From NCBI GenBank assembly GCA_023819375.1, contig JAMWDI010000001.1, forward strand, positions 303,853 to 367,852: a stretch of 64,000 bases of DNA, in the 5' to 3' direction. Position 1 is the stretch's first letter; every line of letters begins with the position of its first letter. The DNA is from Candidatus Omnitrophota bacterium (GTDB lineage Bacteria; Ratteibacteria; UBA8468; B48-G9; JAFGKM01). Positions 52,706-62,549 of the stretch are shown here, piece by piece. The position numbers were made by a program, and so were the translations under genes. The notes below the pieces were generated by a model that did no database searches, had not been told where the DNA came from, and saw only the letters and a program-made list of their open reading frames with translations.

Positions 52706-54370
52706 TTAAAAATTAATAATTTTTGCAAACTCCTTTAAAAAATCATATTTCTTTTGCCAAGTTGTATACATAAAGCCAATAACATTATTATATTTTTTTG
52801 AAAGTTCATACCATTCTTTAACTTTTCCAATATCTGCATCGTAATAACACGCTATAACTACTTTAAAATTTTCTTTCAAAAAGAACTCCAAACTCTTCTC
52901 TCTTGGCTCACTTCCCCAAACAACCATAATTAAATCTTTAGATATATAATTCCAAGAACCTGTAAGATCCCCTCTCACAAGATAATAGTTATTTTTAGCA
53001 TTATGATTTGGATCAAACATATCAGACCAGATATAAATTTCAGTCTCAGGATTAAACTTGCGTATAATTCTAACTTCTCTCGTAACACATTCTCCAAGAA
53101 GTTCTGCAATATCTTTTCCTTTACATGCTTCACAAGTCCCTCCCATTCTCACTTCATCCATACTTAATAAAACTTTCTTATATCTTAATGTTTCCCATAA
53201 TAATTTGGCTTCATGCTCAAAAATTTCATAAACCTCCTCTTCTCCCATACAAACAACAACTTGACTATCGTAAATCAACATAGGATGATACCAACTAACT
53301 TTTAACCTCTCTCCATCTTTTATTTTAGTTTCTTTTTTTAATCTTATTTTTAAATATGGCCTATCAAAATTTGTCCATAAGTTAAAATTGGGATCAATTA
53401 AAGGTTCATAATCAATCCCTTCTTCATAAATTTTCCCAGTATCTTCACTTTTTACAATAATTGGTGTTCCTTTCCTCCTTAAAACATTTATAGGACCTAT
53501 CTCTTCAATACTCCAATCGTCTAACCAAAATTTTCCTCCTTTTGCTTCCCAGACACCTGCATAAAGACGTATTTTTTCATATTCCATACTATTAAAAATC
53601 ATCGTCAATTTTCTCCAATCAGTTGTTTGTGGAATATTAAAAGTTCTTGGTGATAATTCTTTATTACCAGGTACTCCAAGAACAACAATTCTAAAAGAAC
53701 TTGCAGGTGTTAAATTTTCAGTTTTAATCCATAAATTTACACGATAACATCTATATGGCTTCACTAAAATTTCTTGCATTATTCTTCCATGTCCATAGGG
53801 ATTTAAATTAAAATTTTCAAATCTTATAGAACTCCTTCCACTTTTCTTAATTTCTGTATCTACAAAACTAATTTTTCCTGGTTCATCATGAAATACAAAA
53901 TTTTTAAATTTATTTCCTTCAAATTCCTCAAAATCTCCATTTTTAACTTTGACATCTAAATCTGGAGTAAAAATTGCTTCCTTATCTTTAACAATAAAAA
54001 GAGCATCCTTTACTGGAAGACCTTCAGCAAGATATTTATTATGAGCAAGAATCCCTCCTCCATAGCCAATTGAAAAAATAGAAGGTATGATTTCTATATT
54101 TAAATTATCACAGAATTCCTTGATTTTTTTAAGATTGCTAAAATATTTTTCATCCTTTTTACATAAACTATCAAGACCTGCAGAAAGAATTATCCCATTA
54201 TAATTATTTTGATAAGCAGTTTCTACAATTTCTAATATTTTTTGAAAATCAACATCTTTTCTTAAATCAAACCCAAATACCCAAACAAATTTATACTTCA
54301 AATTTTTTCCATAACAAAAAATTATTAGAAAAAATAAAAAACATAAAATTTTGTCAATATATGTTTTCAT
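52706..54370 (-). CDS. Secreted TIM-barrel protein with internal carbohydrate-binding-like domain
   Basis: ATG at 54370 gives MKTYIDKILCFLFFLIIFCYG, a signal peptide; the in-frame TTG at 54382 is less likely. Residues 25-130 begin a barrel (FDLRKDVDFQKILEIV, GIILSAGLDSL). Residues 145-270 look like a jelly-roll insert (YGHGRIMQEILVKPYR, KFWLDDWSIEEIGP). The barrel resumes with LLSMDEVRMGGTCEACKGKD and EIYIWSDMFDPNHN, reminiscent of GH20-like enzymes but not assignable. Three bp separate it from the MBL gene. Confidence 0.7.
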   Translation of the reverse strand: MKTYIDKILCFLFFLIIFCYGKNLKYKFVWVFGFDLRKDVDFQKILEIVETAYQNNYNGIILSAGLDSLCKKDEKYFSNLKKIKEFCDNLNIEIIPSIFSIGYGGGILAHNKYLAEGLPVKDALFIVKDKEAIFTPDLDVKVKNGDFEEFEGNKFKNFVFHDEPGKISFVDTEIKKSGRSSIRFENFNLNPYGHGRIMQEILVKPYRCYRVNLWIKTENLTPASSFRIVVLGVPGNKELSPRTFNIPQTTDWRKLTMIFNSMEYEKIRLYAGVWEAKGGKFWLDDWSIEEIGPINVLRRKGTPIIVKSEDTGKIYEEGIDYEPLIDPNFNLWTNFDRPYLKIRLKKETKIKDGERLKVSWYHPMLIYDSQVVVCMGEEEVYEIFEHEAKLLWETLRYKKVLLSMDEVRMGGTCEACKGKDIAELLGECVTREVRIIRKFNPETEIYIWSDMFDPNHNAKNNYYLVRGDLTGSWNYISKDLIMVVWGSEPREKSLEFFLKENFKVVIACYYDADIGKVKEWYELSKKYNNVIGFMYTTWQKKYDFLKEFAKIINF

Positions 54371-54374
54371 TTTA

Positions 54375-56996
54375 TTACTCAATTATACATATCTCATTCC
54401 AATCATTTAATTTTACGTCTATTTCCCAGATTTTTTCTTTTTTCTCAACTCTAAAATTATGCTCTTTTTCTCTGCCTTTTAAATCAAATAAATATACCTT
54501 TGGCTCTTTATTAAATTTGAAAACTTTTGAAACACAACTTATTATCCTTTCTTTCCCTATTATATATCCTTCATTTATTTCTTCTATTGTTATTGGAAAC
54601 ATATGATTTATCGGCCCATATTCTCCTGCTCCTTCTCCTTCTTTTGGAATAACTGAAGCATAATAATAGTAAAGTAGCCCATTCCTTAAAGCAGTTATCA
54701 CTGATTTCATTATTACTTCTGCAAATCTTTTTTTTCCTTCCTCTCCTAATCTTGTTGGTCTTATTCCAAGTATAATCGGTGTTGATAGATGTCCTTTCGC
54801 ACAATAAATCAAAGTTGGTGGTTTTTTATCTATAAAAGTTAAAGGATTTACAGGATCGTTTTCAAATTCTGCAAACCTGAATATATTTGGAAACACTTGT
54901 TCTTCTTTAATCCCTGGAAAACTATTTATTACTGCTATTTTTCCTTTTTTTATTATATACTCAAGTATCTCTTTTCTCGCTTCTTTCCCTACTAACCCAC
55001 AATCAGTGTACTTCCTTTTTATCTTCCCTGTCTTCTCATCTATATCAACTGTATACCCATCCCATTTCTCATAAGTATGTCTATCTGGTCTTCCTATGCT
55101 CCCCCAAGTTAATGTAAACTGATCTATATATACACCATCCAGTCCTACTTCATCTGTAAGAAAATCTATCTGTTTTAAAAAATGTTTATATCTATAATTC
55201 CCTTTTTCAAGATATACAAGTAAATTTAAAAAATTGGGATTTTCTGAATAATATGTGTCAACTATCACTCTCCCATCCTCTGTCTGTAAAACTGAATCAA
55301 CCCATTCACCAATCCCTTCTTTTAACACCTCACTTTCTTTTTTATTGAGAATATAACCATATGTTCCTTTCCTTTGGGAAGAACCACCTGGTAAAATTTC
55401 TCCATTTTTAATATCTCTTTTATCTATTGCAATTAAATTTGTTTCTATTTTTCCAAGTATTTTCGCAGATGGATCTTTCTTCCTTATTTCTTCTATAATT
55501 GGCTTCATTACCTCTTTATATTCCTCTCTTGTATAAATCTTCCCTGTTTTTGGATTTATAGAATAATAATCAAGCCATGGACCAGGAACATATATTTTTA
55601 TTTTTCTTCCAGGTATTATTTCACCAGAAAAAGCAAATGGCCCTTCTATTTTTGTATTAACCTTCCAGTCATTTCTTACTTTGTTTATAAATGTAAAATA
55701 ATTTTTCTCTTTTGAGGGATATATAGAAAATTCAAATTTATAACTTTTATTTTTATCAAGCCCAAAATGTTTTATTGTATAATTCAATGTATTTGCCTTT
55801 TTGGTTATTTCCCCTTGAACTCTTAAAATGTCATCTTCTGCGACAAACCCAATTGATGTATCCTTATATGAAACAAATATTGTTGGATTTTCTGCAACTC
55901 CAGTAATACCTGACGTTTCTATTCCTTCAACTCCACTTATTCTATAATAAGAGGGTAAATCTTCACATAAAATTTTGTGATTTATTATTATTCCTATTTC
56001 CTCATCTTTTTTATTTTTTATCTCCTCCACTACTTCTACTTTCTCTTCTTTTGCTTCTATCGTTCTAATTAAAACATAATAATCTCCTTCCCCATTTACC
56101 TCTATTTTGTCTCTTCCAATCCTTCTTATTTTTATATTCCAGTTGCCTTTATTTTGTGTATCAAAATGATTGTATCCTATCTTTTCTCCTGGATAAGAGT
56201 AACTACTGGCAATTTTATATTTTTCTTTGTTTATTTTCAATTCCATTTCTCCATTCTCTCCTATTCCCAGTTCATATCCTTTTTTCCTGACTTTTTCTTT
56301 TATATTTATTCCTAAATATTTCTCTAATTCTGGCTGTGAGTATTTATTTATTATTTCTTCAGGCATATATCCTATTTCTAAATCTTCTATAATCATATCT
56401 ATTTTTGAACCTGGTACATATCTGTTGAGATAAGTATTTATTATTGTAATTTTGTTTGACTCTGCCTTTTCTATTCTTTCATCCGCTCCAAATTCAATAT
56501 AATTTACAACATCTGATATATTCAGCAAATACCAGTATCCTTCTTCTCTATAACTTATTACTCTTGGATCAATTTCCTTACCATCTCCAAAATAAATTAA
56601 AATTGTAGGATAATTTGATCTTTTTCCCCACCAATCCCTTTCATATACTGAACTTTTAAAAACATCTTTCCTATTTACAAGACGATAATAACCAAAATCT
56701 GTATATTTATCTAAAACTTTCCCATTTATTTCTATAGCAAGATAATCATTCCAACCACCTGGTTTTTCTGTATGTAACCTTGCTTTAAATTTCATAACAA
56801 CAACTTTATTTTTTTCTTTTTTTATTGCAGGTATTTCAAAAGAATATTTTGTTGGGATATTTTCTTCTGAGATTATTTTTATAAATTTTTCTGCCTTATA
56901 TATTGGAATAAAATTTCCATCTTCACAAATTGAACTTGAAAAACAATACTCAGAAAGAAAAATTAAAAAAATAAAAATTAAGAAAATTTTTTTCAT
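54375..56996 (-). CDS. Large secreted protein of unknown family, probable glycoside hydrolase
   Basis: About 873 residues. Start at 56996 is chosen because GGGGGC precedes it; an in-frame TTG lies six codons upstream. A signal peptide (MKKIFLIFIFLIFLSEYCFS) leads to a beta-rich N-terminal half. Residues about 460-800 look like a barrel: IKIYVPGPWLDYYS, VGLDGVYIDQFTLTWGS, IAVINSFPGIKEEQ and FRFAEFEND, a pattern seen in alpha-galactosidase-like enzymes. A short beta domain ends it. Divergent from the GH36 gene. Confidence 0.72.
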   Translation of the reverse strand: MKKIFLIFIFLIFLSEYCFSSSICEDGNFIPIYKAEKFIKIISEENIPTKYSFEIPAIKKEKNKVVVMKFKARLHTEKPGGWNDYLAIEINGKVLDKYTDFGYYRLVNRKDVFKSSVYERDWWGKRSNYPTILIYFGDGKEIDPRVISYREEGYWYLLNISDVVNYIEFGADERIEKAESNKITIINTYLNRYVPGSKIDMIIEDLEIGYMPEEIINKYSQPELEKYLGINIKEKVRKKGYELGIGENGEMELKINKEKYKIASSYSYPGEKIGYNHFDTQNKGNWNIKIRRIGRDKIEVNGEGDYYVLIRTIEAKEEKVEVVEEIKNKKDEEIGIIINHKILCEDLPSYYRISGVEGIETSGITGVAENPTIFVSYKDTSIGFVAEDDILRVQGEITKKANTLNYTIKHFGLDKNKSYKFEFSIYPSKEKNYFTFINKVRNDWKVNTKIEGPFAFSGEIIPGRKIKIYVPGPWLDYYSINPKTGKIYTREEYKEVMKPIIEEIRKKDPSAKILGKIETNLIAIDKRDIKNGEILPGGSSQRKGTYGYILNKKESEVLKEGIGEWVDSVLQTEDGRVIVDTYYSENPNFLNLLVYLEKGNYRYKHFLKQIDFLTDEVGLDGVYIDQFTLTWGSIGRPDRHTYEKWDGYTVDIDEKTGKIKRKYTDCGLVGKEARKEILEYIIKKGKIAVINSFPGIKEEQVFPNIFRFAEFENDPVNPLTFIDKKPPTLIYCAKGHLSTPIILGIRPTRLGEEGKKRFAEVIMKSVITALRNGLLYYYYASVIPKEGEGAGEYGPINHMFPITIEEINEGYIIGKERIISCVSKVFKFNKEPKVYLFDLKGREKEHNFRVEKKEKIWEIDVKLNDWNEICIIE

Positions 56997-57079
56997 TTTT
57001 GCCCCCTTTTTCAAAATTTAATTTTAAATTTGGAATTGAATTTTTGTCAAATTTGGAAATTTTAAATAAAATTAAAATT

Positions 57080-58741
57080 ATGATAAAAATTGAGATTTTC
57101 AGTAAAAACGGAAAACTTTTGAAAAAAGATTTCTTAAACTTAAAGAAGAAGGAATTTAAAATAATAAAAATTAACAAAAGGAAAATTGAAGCCTCAGAAG
57201 AAATATTAAATTTAAAATTCAAAATTCCTATAATTGATATTCACGGATATTGGACACCAGATATATTTTTACCTGATATGGAATTGAAATGGGAAATAAA
57301 ATTACTTTCAGCCTCAAATATAAATTTTCCTTTTATATGTTTCGTTAATCAATCTCTGAAAAACAGGTTTGCTTTTGGTTCAACAAATTTAATAGATGAT
57401 TCAATTTTAGTTGCAAAAATAAATCAGAAGGATGGAACATATGATATTGATTTCAATATCGCAATATGTAAAGAAACAGAAGAATTTGAATTAGTTTTTG
57501 ATTTACGAGATAAAATTTGGACAGAAATAATAAATGATTTTAGAAAAAAAATTGTGCCATCAGATTTATATTATCCAAAAGAAGCATACTTGCCTGTCTA
57601 TTGCTCCTGGTATGCATTCCACGCAGATTTAAATCAGGAAAAAATTGAAAAACAAATTAAAATTGCAAATGCTCTTGGATTTAAAACAATTATCATTGAT
57701 GATGGATGGTGTTTTGATGAAAAAAAGAGAGTATCGCCTGAAACAATAGAAAACTGGTATGAAAATATAGGGGACTGGGAAATATCAAAGTCAAAATTCC
57801 CTAATTTTAAACAACATATTGAAAAAGTGAAAAAATTTTTTGGAATGAAATATATGCTCTGGATTGCTCCCTTTTTAATAGGAGAAAAGAGCAAAATTTA
57901 TAAAGAAAATAAAATTAAATTTGTTTCCAGCGAAAAGCATGAAGGATATAGATTGATAGATCCTGAAGATATAAAAAATATAAAAACAATATTTGAAAAT
58001 ATTCTAAAAATTTTTAAAGAGTATAAACTTGATGGTCTTAAAATTGATTTCATTGATATAATAAAGCCATCTCTTGAAAAACCAAAAGGAAGAATAATTT
58101 ACGAAATTGTAAAAAATTTTATAGAGGAATTAAAAGAGATAAATTCTTCTTGCTTAATAGAATTTAGACAAAAATATGCAACACCTATAAATCTTAATCT
58201 TGCAACTCAATTTAGAGCAAGTGATGTTCCTTTTGATTTTTTAGGAAATCTAAATAGAATTGCCCATATAAGATTGTGCCTCGGAGATAAAGTTCCTGTT
58301 CATTCAGATCCTGTATTTTGGCGTTTTGAAGAATCACCATTAAATGTTGCAAAACATATGATTGTCTCTTTAACTGGTGTTCCAATGATTTCAATGGATT
58401 TAAACAAACTATCTCAGAAACATAGAAAAATTATCAGAACTTACATAAATTTTTATCTGAAAAATCTTGAAATATTTAAAAATGGGAAATGGCAAATAAA
58501 TTATGGAACTGGGTTTATAAAATCAATTTCAGTTTGTTATGGTTCAAAAATGATAAATTTTTTATTAAATGAAGAATGCGGAGAGAAATTAAAAAAAGGG
58601 TTTGAAAAAGAAATTTGGTTTTTAAATTTAGGAGATAAACCCATTTTTATTGAAAATTCTATAACCTTTGATTTTTATGGCAACCACTATAAAAAGAACA
58701 TAATTCCACCTGGAGGTTTTGGATATCTATCTCATAAATAA
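57080..58741 (+). CDS. GH36-family alpha-galactosidase-like glycosidase
   Basis: Starts at the ATG 57080 (MIKIEIFSKNGKLL); codons upstream reach only a TTG inside the divergent promoter region. Residues 1-165 are a beta-sandwich. The barrel begins PVYCSWYAFHADLN, with IIIDDGWCFD; the nucleophile is Asp323 in LDGLKIDFIDI; IEFRQKYATPINLNLATQFRASDVPFD carries the acid/base region. A C-terminal beta domain follows. 553 residues from this start, no signal peptide: cytoplasmic. It shares the divergent intergenic region with the 873-residue secreted protein. Confidence 0.85.
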   Translation: MIKIEIFSKNGKLLKKDFLNLKKKEFKIIKINKRKIEASEEILNLKFKIPIIDIHGYWTPDIFLPDMELKWEIKLLSASNINFPFICFVNQSLKNRFAFGSTNLIDDSILVAKINQKDGTYDIDFNIAICKETEEFELVFDLRDKIWTEIINDFRKKIVPSDLYYPKEAYLPVYCSWYAFHADLNQEKIEKQIKIANALGFKTIIIDDGWCFDEKKRVSPETIENWYENIGDWEISKSKFPNFKQHIEKVKKFFGMKYMLWIAPFLIGEKSKIYKENKIKFVSSEKHEGYRLIDPEDIKNIKTIFENILKIFKEYKLDGLKIDFIDIIKPSLEKPKGRIIYEIVKNFIEELKEINSSCLIEFRQKYATPINLNLATQFRASDVPFDFLGNLNRIAHIRLCLGDKVPVHSDPVFWRFEESPLNVAKHMIVSLTGVPMISMDLNKLSQKHRKIIRTYINFYLKNLEIFKNGKWQINYGTGFIKSISVCYGSKMINFLLNEECGEKLKKGFEKEIWFLNLGDKPIFIENSITFDFYGNHYKKNIIPPGGFGYLSHK

Positions 58742-59761
58742 TTAAATAAGGGACATTTCAATCATTTTTTCTGCTATTTGAATTGCATTAAGTGCAGCAC
58801 CTTTCCTAATATTATCAGCAACAACCCATAGATCAAGTGAATTTTCAAGACATGGATTTTTTCTTATTCTACCTACAAACACTTCATCTTTTCCAGAAAC
58901 AAGCAAGGGCACAGGATATAAACTTTTATCAGGTTCATCAATTACCTTTATACCTGGAAAACTTTCAAGAATTTTTCTCGCTTTCTCAACACTAACTTCT
59001 TTTTCAAACTGTGCAGTTATACTTTCAGAATGTCCATTAAAAACAGGAACCCTTACTGTTGTGGCAGAAATTTTCAAATCTGGTAAATTCATAATCTTCC
59101 TTGTTTCCCTTATCATCTTAACTTCTTCTGTATAATAACCTTCAAATTCTTCACTTAAAGAACCAATTTCAGGGATAACATTTCCAAATATTTGATAAGG
59201 GTAAACTTCATTTTTTATTTCTTCTCCTTTTACATAACTTTCAACCTGTCTTTGAAGTTCCTCTACCGCTTTCTTCCCAGTTCCTGAAACTGCTTGATAG
59301 GTTGATACAATTATTCTTTTTAATCCAAACTCAAGATGTAAAGGATAAAGTGCAACAACCATCTGAATTGTTGAACAATTTGGATTTGCAATAAAACCTT
59401 TATGGTTTCTTAAGGCATCAGGATTAACTTCAGGGACAACAAGAGGAACTCTCTCATCCATTCGGAAATCTGCTCCATTATCTATTACAATACATCCCAT
59501 TTCAACTGCAGGCCATCCAAACAATTTACTTGCTCCTTTTTCCCCTTCAGTACCTGCAAAGAAAGCAATATCAATTCCCTTAAATTTTTCAATAGTTGTT
59601 TCCTCTATTTTAAATAATCTTCCACATATTTCTTCTTCTCTCTCTCTTGTAGCAAAAATTTTCAATTCCTCAAAAGGAAATTTTCTTTCTATTAAAATTT
59701 CTACCATTTTCCTACCAACCATCCCTGCACCAACAACACACACATTATACTTTTTCATCAA
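58742..59761 (-). CDS. asd: Aspartate-semialdehyde dehydrogenase
   Basis: Reduces aspartyl phosphate with NADPH to aspartate semialdehyde, the branch point to lysine, diaminopimelate, threonine and methionine. VVGAGMVGRKMVEIL is the Rossmann motif. The catalytic cysteine is in IANPNCSTIQM near residue 128, with STYQAVSGTGKKAVEEL and VPVFNGHSESI (substrate-binding His) after it. 339 residues, standard. Its 5' end overlaps the bioY 3' end by 17 bp; the convergent alpha-galactosidase stop abuts its own. Confidence 0.96.
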   Translation of the reverse strand: MMKKYNVCVVGAGMVGRKMVEILIERKFPFEELKIFATREREEEICGRLFKIEETTIEKFKGIDIAFFAGTEGEKGASKLFGWPAVEMGCIVIDNGADFRMDERVPLVVPEVNPDALRNHKGFIANPNCSTIQMVVALYPLHLEFGLKRIIVSTYQAVSGTGKKAVEELQRQVESYVKGEEIKNEVYPYQIFGNVIPEIGSLSEEFEGYYTEEVKMIRETRKIMNLPDLKISATTVRVPVFNGHSESITAQFEKEVSVEKARKILESFPGIKVIDEPDKSLYPVPLLVSGKDEVFVGRIRKNPCLENSLDLWVVADNIRKGAALNAIQIAEKMIEMSLI

Positions 59762-60320
59762 TCCTCCCTCTTATACTCATTGCAAAAAAACCTGCAATTA
59801 TTGCCTTTAAAATATCAAATGGTATAAAAGGAAGAACTCCAATTATTAATAAATCTTTAAACCCTTTATAAGGGAAAAACAACTTAAGAAATAAAACTCC
59901 AAAAAAGTATATTATCAAACTTGCAAAAATCATCCCTAAAATTTTATTTCTTTTTTCTGAAAAATATCCCGCAATATAAGATGCAAAAATAAATCCAATT
60001 AAATATCCTATGGTTGGTCTGAATATCCCAGTTTCTCTTCCATAAAACCAGCCAATCCCAGAAATTCCACCAATGAAATAAAAAGTTTGAGAAATCAAAC
60101 CAAAAATTTTACCAAGCAGAATACCAGAAAGCAAAACTACAAATGTTTGTAATGTCACAGGAACAGGGGTAAAAGGCAATTTTATATATATTTGTGCTGA
60201 TATTCCTGTAAGGATAGAAAAAATAATTGAAAGTAATATTCTTTCAAAAATACTCATAACTTTGTAAATTTCAAAATATCTTAACCAATTTTTCTCCCAC
60301 AATTCTTTTATTTTGTTCAT
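59745..60320 (-). CDS. bioY: BioY family biotin transporter S-component
   Basis: Substrate-binding membrane component of an ECF-type biotin importer. Six hydrophobic segments in 191 residues. The BioY signature KLPFTPVPVTLQTFVVLLSG and GGISGIGWFYGRETGIFRPT with GYLIGFIFASYIAGY are clear. No bioM/bioN partners are adjacent. In an operon with an M16 protease (upstream, 2 bp) and asd. Confidence 0.93.
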   Translation of the reverse strand: MNKIKELWEKNWLRYFEIYKVMSIFERILLSIIFSILTGISAQIYIKLPFTPVPVTLQTFVVLLSGILLGKIFGLISQTFYFIGGISGIGWFYGRETGIFRPTIGYLIGFIFASYIAGYFSEKRNKILGMIFASLIIYFFGVLFLKLFFPYKGFKDLLIIGVLPFIPFDILKAIIAGFFAMSIRGRIDEKV

Positions 60321-60322
60321 TT

Positions 60323-61600
60323 TTATATCTCCCCGATAATTTCTTTAAGTTTTCCTTCATCTCCTTTAGGAGAAATAACAGCAAGATAAAAATTTTCATT
60401 ATTAAAAATTTCTTTTGCGATTTCATTTACATCTTCTCTTTTAACTTTTTCAATTTTTCCAACTATATCCTTTATTTTCTCCATTCTGTCTCTTAACAGT
60501 TTTTGCTCACCTATAAAAAACATATATTCCAAATTATCTTCAAGACCCATTAAAAACTGAGAAATAAGAAATTTTTTGCTTCTTTCAACTTCATCCTCTT
60601 TCACTCCATTTGTTTTTATCTCTCTTAATTCCTTAATTATCTCTATCATTACTTTCTCTAAATTATCAGGAGATACACCGGCTGAAATATTAAATATTCC
60701 AGTATCTTTATATCCTTTTACATAACTTCTTATTTCATATGCAAGTCCCAGTTCCTCTCTAATTCTATTAAATAATCTACTGCTCATATTCCCACCAATT
60801 ATTACATTCAAAACAGAGAGAGGGTACTTCCTGTCATCTTCAAAAGAGTAAGCAAACCCTCCAAAAGAAATATGTGTCTGTTCTGTTTCTTTTGTCATAA
60901 GAGTCACTTTAGGTCCTTCTTTTTTCCCTTCCCATTTTTCAAATTCATTTTCTCTTCTTTTTTGAATATCTGAAAAATATTTCTCAAAAAATTTCTTTAA
61001 ATTTTTACTTTCAAAGTTTCCAGCAACACTGACGACTATGTTTTCTGCTGAATATTTCGTATTTATATAATTGAAAAGATCTTCCCTCTTTATTCTTAAA
61101 AGTGTTTCAGGAGTCCCAGAAATTGGCATTCCAAGTGGGTGATCCTTAAAAATTAAATTATCAAACAATTCATGAACATATTTTGCCGGAATATCTCTAT
61201 ACATATTAATTTCTTCAATAATAACATTCCTTTCCTTTTCTATATCTTCTTCTTTAAGAAGTGGATTTTTTATCATATCAGAAAGAATATCAAAACTTAA
61301 TTCAAGATATTCATCAAGTATCTTTATCCAATAACATGTCCCTTCAGTTGCAGTAAAACCATTAAAAGATCCCCCTACTCCCTCAATTGCTATTTTTATC
61401 TCATTACAAGATCTGTTTTTAGTCCCCTTAAATAAAAGATGTTCAATAAAATGAGAAATACCCGCAAATTCACGTTCTTCAAATCTACTCCCAGTTTTTA
61501 CAAATACACCAACAGCAACAGAATGAAATCCAGAAAGTTTTTTGTATATCAACTTCGTACCATTTTCTAATTCATATTCATGCCAGTCCATTTTTGACAT
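60323..61600 (-). CDS. M16 family zinc peptidase (insulinase/processing-protease type)
   Basis: 425 residues. The inverted zinc motif is HFIEHLLFKGT (HXXEH), with the distal Glu in ERNVIIEEINMYRD. FARTIEELGGSFNGFTA-like region appears as GVGGSFNGFTATEG. The C-terminal domain has MSSRLFNRIREELGLAYEI, the R/Y substrate-binding motif. No signal peptide; such proteins often sit near polynucleotide phosphorylase genes, not here. First gene of the minus-strand unit with bioY and asd. Confidence 0.93.
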   Translation of the reverse strand: MSKMDWHEYELENGTKLIYKKLSGFHSVAVGVFVKTGSRFEEREFAGISHFIEHLLFKGTKNRSCNEIKIAIEGVGGSFNGFTATEGTCYWIKILDEYLELSFDILSDMIKNPLLKEEDIEKERNVIIEEINMYRDIPAKYVHELFDNLIFKDHPLGMPISGTPETLLRIKREDLFNYINTKYSAENIVVSVAGNFESKNLKKFFEKYFSDIQKRRENEFEKWEGKKEGPKVTLMTKETEQTHISFGGFAYSFEDDRKYPLSVLNVIIGGNMSSRLFNRIREELGLAYEIRSYVKGYKDTGIFNISAGVSPDNLEKVMIEIIKELREIKTNGVKEDEVERSKKFLISQFLMGLEDNLEYMFFIGEQKLLRDRMEKIKDIVGKIEKVKREDVNEIAKEIFNNENFYLAVISPKGDEGKLKEIIGEI

Positions 61601-61657
61601 ATTTTTTTTATGTTTTATAATACCATAAAAATATGAAAATTAAAAGGAGGAAAAAAA

Positions 61658-62533
61658 ATGAGGATAGGCTTTATGATGGCATTTGATAAAGAAAGAATTG
61701 AATTTGCAAAAAAAATTGGATTTGGTAGTTGTGAGTTAATGGTAAATCCACAATGTGAGTTTTTTCCAGGAAAGGACGGATGGGAAACAAAAGCAAAAGA
61801 AATTTCAGAATATTATAAAGAAAATAATATTAGAATTTCCTGTCTTGCAGGTTTTTATGTAAATCATATGGATCCAGAAAAAGAGGAAGAATATAAAAAA
61901 CTTGTAAGGAATGTGATAATACTTGCAGAAAAAATGGGAGTTGATGTCGTTGCTGGATTTGCTGGAAGAATTATTGGAAGGCCTCTTGAGGACAGTATAG
62001 AAAAATTTAAAGAAATATGGAGTGAACATGCAAAATTTGCAGAAGACCATGGAGTAAAAATTGCTTTTGAAAATTGTCCTATGGGTAATTTTCATACACC
62101 ATGCAATGGGACAAATTTTATGTGTACTCCAAAAATGTGGGAAATCGCCTTTTCTGAAATAAAATCTGAATATATTGGACTTGAATGGGACCCAAGCCAT
62201 CTTATATGTCAATTTATTGATCCTGTCATTACAATAAAAGAATTCGGGAAAAGAATCTTTCATATCCATGCAAAAGATGCTCATATTAACTGGGATATAG
62301 TTAAAAAATATGGAATTTGGTATCCAAATGCTATTGAACATTGTTTCCCTGGTCTTGGTGATACTGATTGGAGATTATGCATAAAGGAACTCCATAGAAT
62401 TGGTTACAAAGGGGATTTGAATATTGAAGGATGGCATGACCTTGTTTATAATGATAGAGTTCAAAAAGGGAAAGAAGATGAAGGTTTAATAATTGCCTTC
62501 AAATATTTAAGTCAATTTGTGGTTCAGGATTAA
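61658..62533 (+). CDS. Sugar phosphate isomerase/epimerase
   Basis: TIM barrel of 291 residues. AFENCPMGNFHTPC (metal Glu), GLEWDPSHLICQ (Asp), IFHIHAKDAHIN (His) and LNIEGWHD (Glu) give the metal set. The FCM-rich loop and PNAIEHCFPGLGDTDW resemble the IolE/Ino-epimerase-like branch seen in PVC-type genomes. AAAGGAGG precedes the ATG. Divergent from the M16 gene. Confidence 0.87.
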   Translation: MRIGFMMAFDKERIEFAKKIGFGSCELMVNPQCEFFPGKDGWETKAKEISEYYKENNIRISCLAGFYVNHMDPEKEEEYKKLVRNVIILAEKMGVDVVAGFAGRIIGRPLEDSIEKFKEIWSEHAKFAEDHGVKIAFENCPMGNFHTPCNGTNFMCTPKMWEIAFSEIKSEYIGLEWDPSHLICQFIDPVITIKEFGKRIFHIHAKDAHINWDIVKKYGIWYPNAIEHCFPGLGDTDWRLCIKELHRIGYKGDLNIEGWHDLVYNDRVQKGKEDEGLIIAFKYLSQFVVQD

Positions 62534-62549
62534 AAAAAGGTAAAATTAA

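Noticed and set aside
56999-57079. TTG-initiated N-terminal extension of the GH36 protein
   Set aside because: It would begin inside the divergent promoter region, has no Shine-Dalgarno and adds low-complexity residues.
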